This document shows, in pieces, positions 1-9,825 of a stretch of 64,000 nt of DNA. The notes beneath the pieces are model-generated. The model was given only the letters and a program-made list of their open reading frames with translations, searched no databases and had not been told where the DNA came from. The translations under genes were made by a program, and so were the position numbers. Origin of the DNA: Massariosphaeria phaeospora. Its lineage: Eukaryota > Ascomycota > Dothideomycetes > Pleosporales. The stretch's first letter is position 1; each line of letters starts with the position of its first letter. The DNA lies in contig JAADJZ010000020.1 in the NCBI GenBank assembly GCA_011032825.1, forward strand, positions 372,001 through 436,000. Direction: 5' to 3'.

Positions 1-249
1 CTGGCTCGCCGCAACGGGGGCGCGATCGTTGGCGGATGTAGGTTCGAGGGGCATCCTCGCGGGAGCTCGTTTGCTGACTTGCCTAGACCTACTACCTGCC
101 TTTTTTGGTGTCCCATTGTCCGGCTGGGTCTCGTTGATAGGCGCCTTGCGTTTGCCTGCTTTTTTCTCTGTGGGCGGGTTCCTCCCTGCGTCGAACGCTA
201 CGGGTGGCCGCCTGGCTCGAGAGGCTCGTTGGGTGCCGTTTTCGTCCAT
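1..249 (-). CDS. partial ORF at left edge, N-terminal part, unknown function
   Basis: An open frame runs on the minus strand from an ATG at 249-247 to the window edge (83 codons, no stop). It begins MDENGTQRASRARRPP and is rich in Arg, Lys, Pro and Gly, so it looks disordered and nucleic-acid-binding in character. This stretch is clearly GC-richer than the 1.7 kb to its right, as expected for coding DNA next to decayed DNA. No domain is recognised. It could be the start of a real gene or of a transposon protein; the remainder lies outside the window. Confidence 0.35.
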   Translation of the reverse strand, partial: MDENGTQRASRARRPPVAFDAGRNPPTEKKAGKRKAPINETQPDNGTPKKAGSRSRQVSKRAPARMPLEPTSANDRAPVAASQ

Positions 250-1945
250 CCGAAGTAGCCCCGGGCGCCTATCACAGTCAATTATCACACAAAACACCAA
301 AAAGCGGTTACTGACGTTGATATAGGCAAAAGGTGAATAGATTTGATAACCTAGGGCCTCTACGACCTCGAATACATGGTTCCCTATACAAGAACGCTAT
401 GACCAGGATGGCTCGGTGGTTCGGCGGTACCTACTTCCTACGCACGTTCCACCCTCAAGGTGTTTTGGAAAACACCAATAAGGTCTGAGAAGTCGAGAGA
501 GAAGTCGTCTTGTGCTAGCGCAGTTGAAACCATTTTCTATTTGTAAGCGAAAGATAAGAGAGCTGCGCACAGGCTTAGAGGGGGACGTCCCCTCAACAAC
601 TAAGCTAAGTAGCATGTTGTGTGGCGTATTAGTTGTCGCTGCTAGAACCTGAACACGGGGTCGTGATTGCTGTTCAACGCCGAAGCTTGGCAAGCCCGAA
701 TTAGGTTAGAGGCTAATCTGCTTACAATTTCGGGCATTCCCGTAAACAGTAGATTTATCAACATTTTCAACCACAGTGTAGGTAACAACAGAGCTTCCCG
801 TTCGCTCAGCTGTACTTAAGCAGTGTACCGGCGGATTAGTAGTTAGGTAGGTGACCACTAGCGAATACCCGCTGTTGTATGTTTGTTGTTGCATTTTTTG
901 CCTGTGTAATGTGCGGTGAGATAACAGTCAACAGATGCAGTGTCGCGGATTGGGGAAGAAGTTGAAGATTGTACTGGGGTTGTATTGTAGGAAGCTACAG
1001 ACATTCTATCTAGTGTGTGCTGACAAACTATACTAGTCCTGAATAGAGTAAGAGGCCATGAACCGTGACATGCAGTCACTTGTGTTTATCTTTTAGACAC
1101 AGATATATCAGGTTATCAAGTGCTCTTTGTATATTTTGGACGCACTAGCAAGACTCAAATCTTGAGCTTCTCGCTATCTAGATATTAATTGACTAATGCA
1201 ACAACATAGCAGTGTGTCCCTTTTCTTACAGACGGTGTAGCTTCCAGGTTTTTGTACTTCATAGAATTGCGTGTAGGTGGCCTTTTTCACTGTAGTATAT
1301 AACGACATCAACGTGTTATATGCTTTCAAACGTTTCAAGTCTACGCTTGGCAAACACATAGGAAGGCCTATGGAAGGATTTTGTTTCTTCCGAGAGCCCA
1401 GCTCATGGAGAACAATAAGCTCGGACTTTACTTCCCTAGAACCGAGACTCATGACATCTTGTCCTCCGGAATATTAGAAGACTCGCAAGCCGTGTGTGCG
1501 TCAAACATCATTCATCCTGCATGCGTAGATCGAGTAGTCACTTTGCTTATTCTTTTCATTCTCTTATCTTAGCGGCAGGTTCATACTTGTATGCGAGATG
1601 CGTTTTGCTCTCGGCGCAAAGAGACATGGTGGAAGCCGGCAACGTTTTCAACGCCCTGATAGGGACGTGTAGTCTAGGAAATGATAACACCGAGACCATT
1701 AGAGGCATTATATAGCCAGACTCTGCGCAAGAGGCAAAATAGCTGCTGCGTTCTGTAGTACACCTCTTTCTTTCCCAGCTCGAGAAAAGGTCATCAGATG
1801 CACGTTCTTGCAGTTTCCCCTTACCATGGATACATGTCCCAATCTGCTGTTTGTTTTTAGGAAAGATTCGACATCCATGTGCAAGAAAATTTCTAGAAAC
1901 GGACATGGGGAGGGCTTCTACATCTCGCCAAACATGTATTAGTGG
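250..1945. other. gene-free, AT-rich intergenic DNA
   Basis: Short ORFs occur on both strands but none shows a domain, sustained codon bias or convincing splice structure. It lies between the edge ORF and the inverted-repeat element that starts near 1946. Confidence 0.6.
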
Positions 1946-1984
1946 GTATTCAACATAGTCAGCAATGACTGCACGACTCTAATT
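1946..1984 (-). repeat. left terminal inverted repeat
   Basis: Reverse-complement partner of 4148-4186: 31 bp identical (1954-1984), and the outer 8 bp differ at two positions. Confidence 0.7.
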
Positions 1985-2144
1985 GATCAATTTAATTGTA
2001 CTACTATGGTCTTTCTCCTCAACGCTATGTTGTAACTGCTCAAAATTTCGTTCACAGCTACTACGCACACAGACATAAGTTAGCTGCGATTACATCTTAG
2101 ATCCCTTGACAGTAGGGTGTAGCAAACATTTAAGAACAGGCAAT

Positions 2145-3440
2145 AGGCGGAAGAGAGACTTATACGGCTCCTACTCCTCACATACCCACAGTAGCATGAA
2201 TGCGGTGCTGAGAAGTTTTATTCCGCCCAATGAAGAAGCAAGTCCATGCTTTCGAGCTGCTGATATCTTATTTTCTCTCGCGCCGAAAGACATCCGTACT
2301 TTGTACAACTAATTTGAAAAGTGTTGACTGTGTGTAGTCGAGAAATCAGAACAGTAAGCCTATCACTACATTTTGCCTGGTGTTTCGTACAGTTTCGCAA
2401 ACACAGTAGCATGTACGACGTCGTTTTGGTCGTTTTGTTGGCATCTGAGAACAGGTCAGGTGACCATCATGCGTTTTCAATCCCCCTTCTTTATCTTGCC
2501 GGCCGAGAACCATGAAGTGTTCTGCTTTATAGTTTAAGAGACGCTAATAGTAGCATGCAATGTATAATGCGGAAAAGAAAGATCATTAAGGGGGGTTATC
2601 GAGTTTCCTAGCCGGTTTTATCGCGCGGAGAAAGAAGCCCGGCCAGTGTTGGCCCCTGGTTTGAACTCTGGTCTCGAGCAGAGAGACATTCGCTGGTGTT
2701 TTTCGGCGTTTTGGAGCCCTCAACAATATTGTATAGTAAAGTATTACAGAAGAGAGTGTGCATACGCACAACAGCATATTATCTAGGTGCTATGGTCTTA
2801 CTGCTCCAAGCAGGAAACTTCTCCATAATTGGTTGAAACCTGGTTTCGTTCCGATCCAGAAGACATGTGTAGCCGAGTTTGAAGTTTTCAGAACCCTTCG
2901 CTAGTATCATGCAGTGAAGGATCTAGAGAGAAAGAGAGAGAGCTTTCATAGCGCTACATATTCACACATGATCCCAACGCCATTCATCTTCGTTCGCCCC
3001 GTTTTATCGCGTATAGGAAGATGCCCGGTCCATCAATGATTTCTCTCCCCTGTTTTATTTCCCGAGCAGAAAGACATGCCTGGAAGCATCCCGCCTTTTA
3101 AAGCTGTCCGGACCGGTATTGTGCTGTATAGAGAGGGGGAAGAGAGACTGGCGTTTGGGCTATATATCTCTTCTCTAAAACGCAGTCAAAACGCGGGCCA
3201 TATCCCGCAGCAACCGGTCTTTTCAGCATTACGTTCCGATGCTACCAAGATCCCAGCTTGTCACTTCTCTCAATCCACGAACCCAAGGTGCCTACATCTA
3301 TCCGATCTTTTTCTCCGCGGTCCCGCGCAGAGACATGAAACATCGGTCTCCTGAATTTTTTTTAGAGGCTGCAGGTTGCAGATCGCTGTGTAATAGGAAA
3401 GAGAGAAGAAAAAGAGTGGGGACGACGTTGCTTATATAGA
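2145..3440. repeat. diverged, irregularly spaced repeat boxes inside the element
   Basis: Four short boxes recur. CACAGTAGCATG-like sequence is at 2187, 2402, 2546 and, weaker, 2767 and 2901. GTTTTATCGCG-like sequence is at about 2214, 2614 and 3000. A GCAGAAAGACATG-like box follows each of these by about 55 bp (about 2272, 2669 and 3054), with related copies near 1606, 2842 and 3310. A purine-rich GAAGAGAGA box lies about 65 bp before some units. The unit spacing is about 140-400 bp. They could be subterminal transposon repeats or decayed tandem copies of something longer. Confidence 0.4.
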
Positions 3441-3721
3441 CGGTGGGGAATGCCCAATGCAGCAAAACTAAGCAGAAAGCAGCTATTCAAGATGCGACGA
3501 ACCAACTTTATTACATCTCGGTGGTCATCACCATCATCATTACCAAACCTCCACATTTTCGTCGTTAAGATTTTGTAACTCGTGCATTACCCATATCCGC
3601 ATTCCGCATTCCCTATCCTATTAGTAGCAGCAGTATACATCCAAACCCGGGTATACCATTCCCACAGCACAAACGCAAACAAGAACCGCAAAAGCGCGTA
3701 AATGCAAGAATAATCACTGCG

Positions 3722-3877
3722 CTATTGCATTGGCAGACTCATCCAAACTTCATGCGTTGCCATGCGAGTGGGTGGTTCTGCTGCGGCGGCTGCAGCTTTG
3801 AATTCTTCGATGAACTTGACGAATTCGAGGCGGTCTAGAGGAGTCAGTGGGGTGCTCCCACGACCCGTCATCACCAT
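3722..3877 (-). CDS. 51-codon ORF inside the element, unknown
   Basis: On the minus strand an ATG at 3877 opens a 51-codon frame that ends at TAG (3724-3722). It reads MVMTGRGSTPLTPLDRLEF and then an acidic/alanine helix-like stretch KFIEEFKAAAAAAEPP. The composition is more protein-like than neighbouring frames, and an in-frame TGA lies just upstream. It may be the surviving last exon of an element-borne gene. No family is recognised. Confidence 0.25.
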   Translation of the reverse strand: MVMTGRGSTPLTPLDRLEFVKFIEEFKAAAAAAEPPTRMATHEVWMSLPMQ

Positions 3878-4147
3878 TTCCTCGACTCACATATTACGTG
3901 TTCAAACGTCAAAACCAGCTCCGACTGTTCATCGTACGCCCCCGACGTGCTTTTCGAGTGCGCATGTTTAGGCTGTCTTTGATTTCCGCTCGCAATCGCA
4001 ATCATTGTCCGCACGTCTAGCCATCGGCCCCGCGTTTTGTTAGATACGGTGATTGTGGCATCCAAGTTGTTGGTTGTCGTGCAGTCGGAAAGTGACCATT
4101 GTCCCGCGTCCCTGGTAGCACGGCACGCTCGAAGAATTATAATGCTT

Positions 4148-4186
4148 AATTAGAGTCGTGCAGTCATTGCTGACTATGCTGACTAC
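4148..4186 (+). repeat. right terminal inverted repeat
   Basis: Partner of 1946-1984. The full right end matches the dispersed copy at 46248-46288 better than the left end does, including the outermost GCTGACTAC. Confidence 0.7.
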
Positions 4187-4245
4187 GCTCGACACCCTCA
4201 ACTCTCAATAGACACCCACGATCGAACAGCTGAACGGCAACTCGT

Positions 4246-5935
4246 TTATACCGTATACCTGAACCAGGGCACGTTGTCCGCTAGTTCCTGCTCCAACTTC
4301 TTCTCACCCTCTGTCAACTCCCGCGGTCCCGTTTCTCTCATGATTTTCTCTCGTCTCTCGTTCTCCGTTTTGCACCACGTCGACATAAAGAGTGTCAAGA
4401 AGAAAGCCATACTAGACCACATTGTCAGCGTGTTTTGGGGGCTAAAACGCAACTGTTGGCTGACCTGATGAATCCAATCAGGATGCTGTGTCCGACAATG
4501 TACCTTGGACCGTCGCGGCTGAGATAGACATACGACGCGATAATGCCGCCGCAGTTGCCGCCCATGACCTGCATCGCAATTCCGGTCCCGCGCTTGAGGC
4601 TGCCGCCCAGGTTTCCGCTATTCCAGGCCATGCCTAACGGGATCTGGGGGTATATGCCTACGAAAGCTGTTAAATATGGTCCTCGTCCAGGCTGATGAAT
4701 GAGAGAGGCATGACCTACCGATGGCGGCAAACACTGTTCCAGTGTACTGCACGCTCGCTCTCCCGCTGCCAGCCAGTAGTCCAAATCCCACAATCGCAAC
4801 CAACTGGAACCCCATCAAGAATACTCCGCGCTTCCGCACTCGGTCGGCGTAATAGCTCGCACCTATCGTAAAGAAACAAGCGAACACGTAGGGCGGCACG
4901 CTCATCAGTTGAGCGTTGTTGGCGGTATAGCCCATGGATTTTATGATGGTTGGGAGGAACAAAGCGAACGAGTATATGGGACAGAAGCCGGCCATGCAAA
5001 TCAGCATGTGGATGTACACCTTCCAGTCGCCGATTGCTTGCCAGACGTACTTGACGTCGAACTCGTTGGACAGGTGACCGTGGTCGGCACGTAGTCGGTG
5101 TCCGACTTCATTGCGTTCTTTCGAGCTTAGGAAGGTTGCTCTGTATCGGATTAGTACTATCGGCCGAGCATCTGGCGCGGATCTTACGTTGCTGGGTAAT
5201 CGTAGATACACCAATAGGCGGCTGTCGAGACAAGAATGCTGAGCAACCCTTCGAGAATGAAGATCCAAGCCCAGGCCGCGATACCGCCCGCCCCGTCCAT
5301 TTCCGCAATACCTCTCGCGAGAATCCCGCCAAAAGCGCCGGCAAGCGTTGCAGCCGAAAAGAACAGCGCCATTCTGAATCCGCACTCGTGTCTGCAGTAC
5401 CACTGCGTGATGTAGTAATTCACTCCTGGAAACAGACCGCCCTCGAATACCCCAAGGAAGACTCTAGTGGCCAGAAGACCGGAGTAGCTCTTGACAAATC
5501 CCTGGCCAATCATACAGGCGGACCAGAAGAACATGATAAACGTGAGCCATATAGCGGGCCGGGTGCGTTTCATCATTATATTCGATGGGATCTCGGCAGC
5601 GATGTAGAACGGGAAGAGTATGGCGAGACAGTCGTTGTATTGAAGACCGTGAAGATTGAGATCCCGTTCTAGATGGTCGAGACGCGCGTTTCCGATGTTG
5701 GTGCGATCCAGGAAGCATAGTCTGTGTGGCGTTGGAAAAATAGCTTCGATTGTAAAATGTGGGAAGGGATCACGTACAAGTATATCAGAGACATGAAAGG
5801 TATGATATGCCAGTCCTGTCGCCGTAGGAGCTTCTTGGTGGCCTTCGCATCAAAACCCTGCGGTTCAACATCGCCAACCAAGATGTCGGATGAGGCTGCG
5901 ACTGCGGTCTCGACAGGGATCTTCTTCTCATCCAT
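4246..5935 (-). CDS. MFS anion:cation symporter (allantoate permease, Dal5/Tna1-like)
   Basis: Exons read on the minus strand: 5935-5778, 5721-5188, 5140-4719, 4666-4465 and 4411-4246, with introns of 47-56 bp and matching phases, giving 493 residues. The first helix is followed by DRTNIGNARL (from D58), the family hallmark. TRVFLGVFEGGLFPGVNYY and DYPATATFLSS also fit the ACS family of organic-anion/vitamin/nitrogen-source permeases. Twelve membrane segments can be placed. The last intron ends at TAG 4414-4412 after a CTGAC branch site; this choice restores GFIS-MAFFLTLF. Substrate is not predictable from sequence (allantoate, nicotinate, pantothenate and others occur in the family). It lies next to the decayed transposon and has a long upstream region. 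Confidence 0.9.
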
Positions 5936-7541
5936 CGTGGTCGTCGTTGAAAGCAGTGTAAAATATGCGGGAGAAAGAGTCTTTATACTTACGCCTTCCG
6001 CATTCTTCCCCTACACACACCGCCGGATCGACGCACGTCTGACACCAGATGATAGGACTTGGTCGGCTCTAGATAGCTAGATTACCATGTAAGCGTTATT
6101 GAAGACTAGTCCAGACTCCAATCGAATTCCAATGAGGTGGTACTGGTGTAACGCGCTTCTCATGCTCACCGCTCCACAATCAGCAGCTATCTTGCGCGTT
6201 ATTGGCCGGTACAACTACACAGGCAGAAGTCGTGCAGTCAGATATGCATCCGCATGTGGCGTGGAAGTCGACCATATCCTATCAGCTCCGCGGGTTTGCA
6301 ATGAGAATCTGTCCGCTTCGGTCTGGGAGGACAGTCTGAAAGACCAGTAACACGGATTGTTCGCCTACCAGCTTTACTTCAAGGGCATCAAAGGATGTAT
6401 CCGGATATTTAAGTGGGGATTACTCTGCAGGTTAGGTTAGCGGGGAAAGAACGCTTGAATGCAACAAGCATGTCTAAGCTTATCTTGTGTCACCTTCTCG
6501 ATCTGTCACCCTTGAGAGCAATTGCAGCCAACCAATAGAGAATTGTGTGACCTTGTTAAGAATCATGTACGTCCTCTACAGTTCTACAAACCATCCGACG
6601 GACGGCTTATTGTGGGTCTTTTGAGATGGACAAAGATTTCGATCTGACCAGCATCTCCCACTAGCACGGTAACTAACCATAGCGATGTTAATATAGACTA
6701 GGGAAGAAATCATGATGGTAACCCTGGAGTCGTAGACGTTGTCTTGTGTAGTCTGCAACCGCTGAACGATTGTTTAGGTCTTTCCTCATAGACCAAAATC
6801 TCGACTTGACCAACATTTCACATATGCACAAGTATAGTAAATTACCATTTTATAGACGGATTAAGAGGGGAATTCTCTATCATACCTCTCGATCGTATGT
6901 GTCGTTGTGTCGTGGGTAGCCTTCGAAAAGACCAAAACAGGGATTCGTGAAAATTTCTAAGGGCTCTGAATCACCGACGCCTATTTGTAGAACCCGGCGA
7001 AGTCGAGGGTGCACCGAGAAATAAATATTTAGCGAACCGTAGTGGTCTGTTTGCGGGTGTAGGCAGTGTCGAGAAGAAGTTATTGGGGTGGTTTTCGCCG
7101 AGGACAAAAATATCTCGGTTTTTACGAGGAATCGACAACGAAGGCTCGGTATTTACGAGCCACTGGGCCTCAACGCCTCGGAATTTCAGACGGTGGAACT
7201 GACTCGTTCCAATGTTGCCACCATTTTTGACGACACTTTACACATCCTTCCAGTATCGTCCAGTGTGAACCCCTTGGCATATTTTCGACGGATATTCCGG
7301 TCTGTACAAAGCCCTATTGTAACTATCACGCTAGATCTAGTTTTGAAGGTCGCTCGGCAATGGCACAGGAGCCGGCAAATAGAGGATAGCGTGCCACGTG
7401 ATGTTATCTTTCGGCCAAAAACGCGGTTCTGCCAGATCTGAGTTTTCATCCTTTGCCATCCCACAGCACATCTCCATCAACCATCCTCTACCGCACCCAC
7501 ATTTTTGTTCCAAATCTCCCCAACGCACGCGAATTGTCGTA
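5936..7541. other. intergenic region, divergent promoters
   Basis: About 1.6 kb between two divergently transcribed genes. Short ORFs here carry no recognisable domain. An imperfect direct duplication lies at 6616-6857. Confidence 0.6.
6616..6857 (+). repeat. imperfect ~80-bp direct repeat pair
   Basis: 6616-6698 and 6778-6857 align over their full length. Both start GTCTTT, share TCTGACCA/CTTGACCA, CATCTC/CATTTC and TAACCAT/TTACCAT, and end TATAGAC. Many differences are transitions. This is an old local duplication of unknown role. Confidence 0.45.
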
Positions 7542-9494
7542 ATGGCAGCAACACGTCCAGTCAAGCTTAGGTCAGCCTCGAAGGCCAAGCAGAACGACCC
7601 AAAGCCACCAAAGCCGCATGATCAAGTCTTGGCGGAGATGTGGGCTGATATCAAGCCTACATAGTGAGTATTTTGCAAAGCTATATACTGCGTATTCTCT
7701 GACGAGCTGAAGTGATTTAGGGAACGACAGTAAACGGGCGCGGAGCCTGTCCACCGCATCGACTCCTTATGACGATTTCGTACCGAACGGTAAAAGACAA
7801 CGGCGCCTGCCCAGCACGCTGGATGATGACGAGATGGAGGAACAAGAAGAAGATGAAGAAGAAGAAGAAGAAGGTGAAGATGATGCCGAGAGTAGTTCCG
7901 ATGATGATGATGAAGAGTCGGTCGGGTCCAAGGTCGACTCGTTTCCCAGCGTCAGATGGCTTGAACAAATGGCTAGCTATATTGAGCTTCAAGGCGCACG
8001 CATAGGCCAGTGCGACGCCATGTTGATCAGACGAGCCAACATCAGACACTTTTGGGAAGGAATGGCAAGGGGACCCCGAGTAACTAGTGATCTTGGATAC
8101 GAACTGTTCGACCGATACGGACGGGTGGCAATCGAGCACAAGACTCATACGTACAAGAAAGGGAGCGGTATATGGGGCTCTGAGTTTGACACTGGTGACC
8201 TTCTCTTGATTACAGAGATATCAATCGAGAAGGCATATCGGCGACAAGGTCTTGGCACTAGTATCGTGCACGCTCTGTTGGAGAAAAGTCGAGGCACTTC
8301 TTCGCCGTCGCAGCTCCAGGCAAATGGAGTGGTGAGGTCAATGACATATGTCTAAAGACCGAAGAAGCTTTTTGGCGTTCGGTAGGATTCAGACGCGTTG
8401 GCACATCACCCTGGCTGGCGTGGGCTAGTGATTCAAACCACGCGTGCCATGGCCTGGATGCCCAGTTAGATTCCGATCTCCAGATTCAAAAACCTATCAG
8501 ACACCCCACCATGGAACCGATATTTGCGCGCACGAGCAGCTACACGACCCGAGTTACCGACAACGCCTTAGTCCATCTCCTGATGCAAGCGTTGCACGAT
8601 GCTGGACCACAAGATCAGCGGTGGAGAGCAACAGACGAAGACGGCCTCACGATACTCCACAAAGCTGCAATCATGGGCAAAGTCCAATCCGTGTCCTGGA
8701 TACTGAACCAGAACCCAGGCCTTCTAGAGGGCCGTAACGACCGTCAAGAGACAGTCCTGGAAGTTGTCCAAGAGCAGCTTGACAGAGATAGAACGGGGCG
8801 AGACATAGCAGCCGTGGTTGCCCCCGATTTCACAGGCTGGGATGAGAACATCGTGGCCTGTATGGTACTTTTGAATAAGCTGGTAAATCCATCGAGGTCC
8901 ACAAAACTCCGCCTTAAGTACGGATGTACTTGCGGCCAATGCACAGCCGGATTTCTGAGCCATCGTATGCGCTATACGCTGAAGGGGCAAGCGGGAATGC
9001 TTCACGGTGTGAAAAAATTGTTGATGGATGGGGACACAGGGGAAGAGTTCGTGGAGTTTCAATCCGAGCCTCTGAGATTCGTCAAAGAACATATTAGGAA
9101 TCGCATGGAGTGGGACAAGTATCTACGCCAGGGCTTCATCGACCTCTTCTCGGACTTTGCAGACTGTCTGTAAAGAGAAAGCATGGCAGGCCTCCCCACG
9201 CCAGAGAATGTGTTGCAACTGGTCAATTCTAAATCAGGGCCGTGTGCAAAGTACTTTATCCTGCGAGGCGGCGAGGTCTTCCCTATCGGCTCTCACGTTT
9301 TCAGTGTGGCATTAGAAGAGGATCCGGTTGCTGGATTCGGTAACGGTCTTGGTGACGAGACGGATCCGAAGTTAGAAAGCATGCCTGAGTGTCGAAACGA
9401 TCGTGAGTATAACTTCGTCAGCCGAATGTGTGGCTACTGGGCACCCTGCGAAGAACTTAACGAGCTTATCCTCGCTGATATGGGCTACGTGTAG
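7542..9494 (+). pseudogene. GNAT-ankyrin repeat protein, interrupted by a frameshift and an in-frame stop
   Basis: Exon 1 is 7542-7663 and the intron is 7664-7730 (GTGAGT..GACAG). Exon 2 opens with a basic segment, then a long Asp/Glu run. It continues into a GNAT acetyltransferase fold with the acetyl-CoA loop RRQGLGTSIV. Just after HALLEK the frame is lost at an A4 run (about 8292-8298). The next frame continues the family sequence (HFFAVAAPGKW), then an ankyrin-like region (GLTILHKAAIMGKV) and the Cys motif KYGCTCGQCTAGF. A TAA at 9171-9173 interrupts the same frame 12 bases before MAGLPTPENV, and the C-terminus runs to TAG 9494. One added A and one sense codon would restore a protein of about 630 residues. 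Either a pseudogene or, less likely, sequence errors. Confidence 0.75.
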
Positions 9495-9825
9495 CACGTC
9501 AAGGGCTGTGGATGGTAGTCCGGGCGGAGTAGCGGGAGGAGTAGCGATTTCCAATCTTCCAAGTCTTCCACGTACGTTCGCTATTGCCTTAGCCATTCCG
9601 CGAATTTTGAAAATGTCACTATTCCTCGGATTTGTGCTAACACACGCTTTTCCTTCTTTGGAAACGTACGTCCTGGATTACTGGACAACGAGTGTTATAG
9701 CTAGAACTTCATATCCCGAATCTTTCAGTGCCTCAAGGAGGGCCGTATTCACGCTCGTGACGAGATTTGACCCAGAGACGGCATATCACTCTCATAGAAC
9801 CAGATTGAACAAGTACCAATGCATT
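9495..9825. other. short convergent intergenic region
   Basis: Lies between the 3' ends of two convergent genes. A long plus-strand frame crosses it but is antisense to the next gene and shows no domain. Nothing else is seen. Confidence 0.5.

Larger units (their letters stand above)
1946..4186. mobile_element. putative decayed DNA transposon bounded by terminal inverted repeats
   Basis: A 31-bp sequence at 1954-1984 (core CAGCAATGACTGCACGACTC) is repeated perfectly in inverted orientation at 4148-4178. The similarity extends outwards to about 39 bp (1946-1984 and 4148-4186) with two mismatches. A related copy of the right-hand end is found at 46248-46288, so the sequence is a dispersed family. 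TA dinucleotides lie at the outer ends, as in Tc1/mariner-type insertions, but a target duplication is not certain. No transposase was found inside, so the element is non-autonomous or decayed. The interior holds diverged repeat boxes (2145-3440) and one small ORF (3722-3877). Confidence 0.6.

Noticed and set aside
4442..4464. 23-bp 'intron' in the first MFS gene (GTCAGC..TTTTAG)
   Set aside because: Too short. Extending it to TAG at 4414-4412 gives a 53-bp intron with a CTGAC branch and the correct family sequence.
7834..8355. Treating the GNAT part as a complete 173-codon gene
   Set aside because: Its last 20 codons are out of the family frame; the true continuation is in the next frame.
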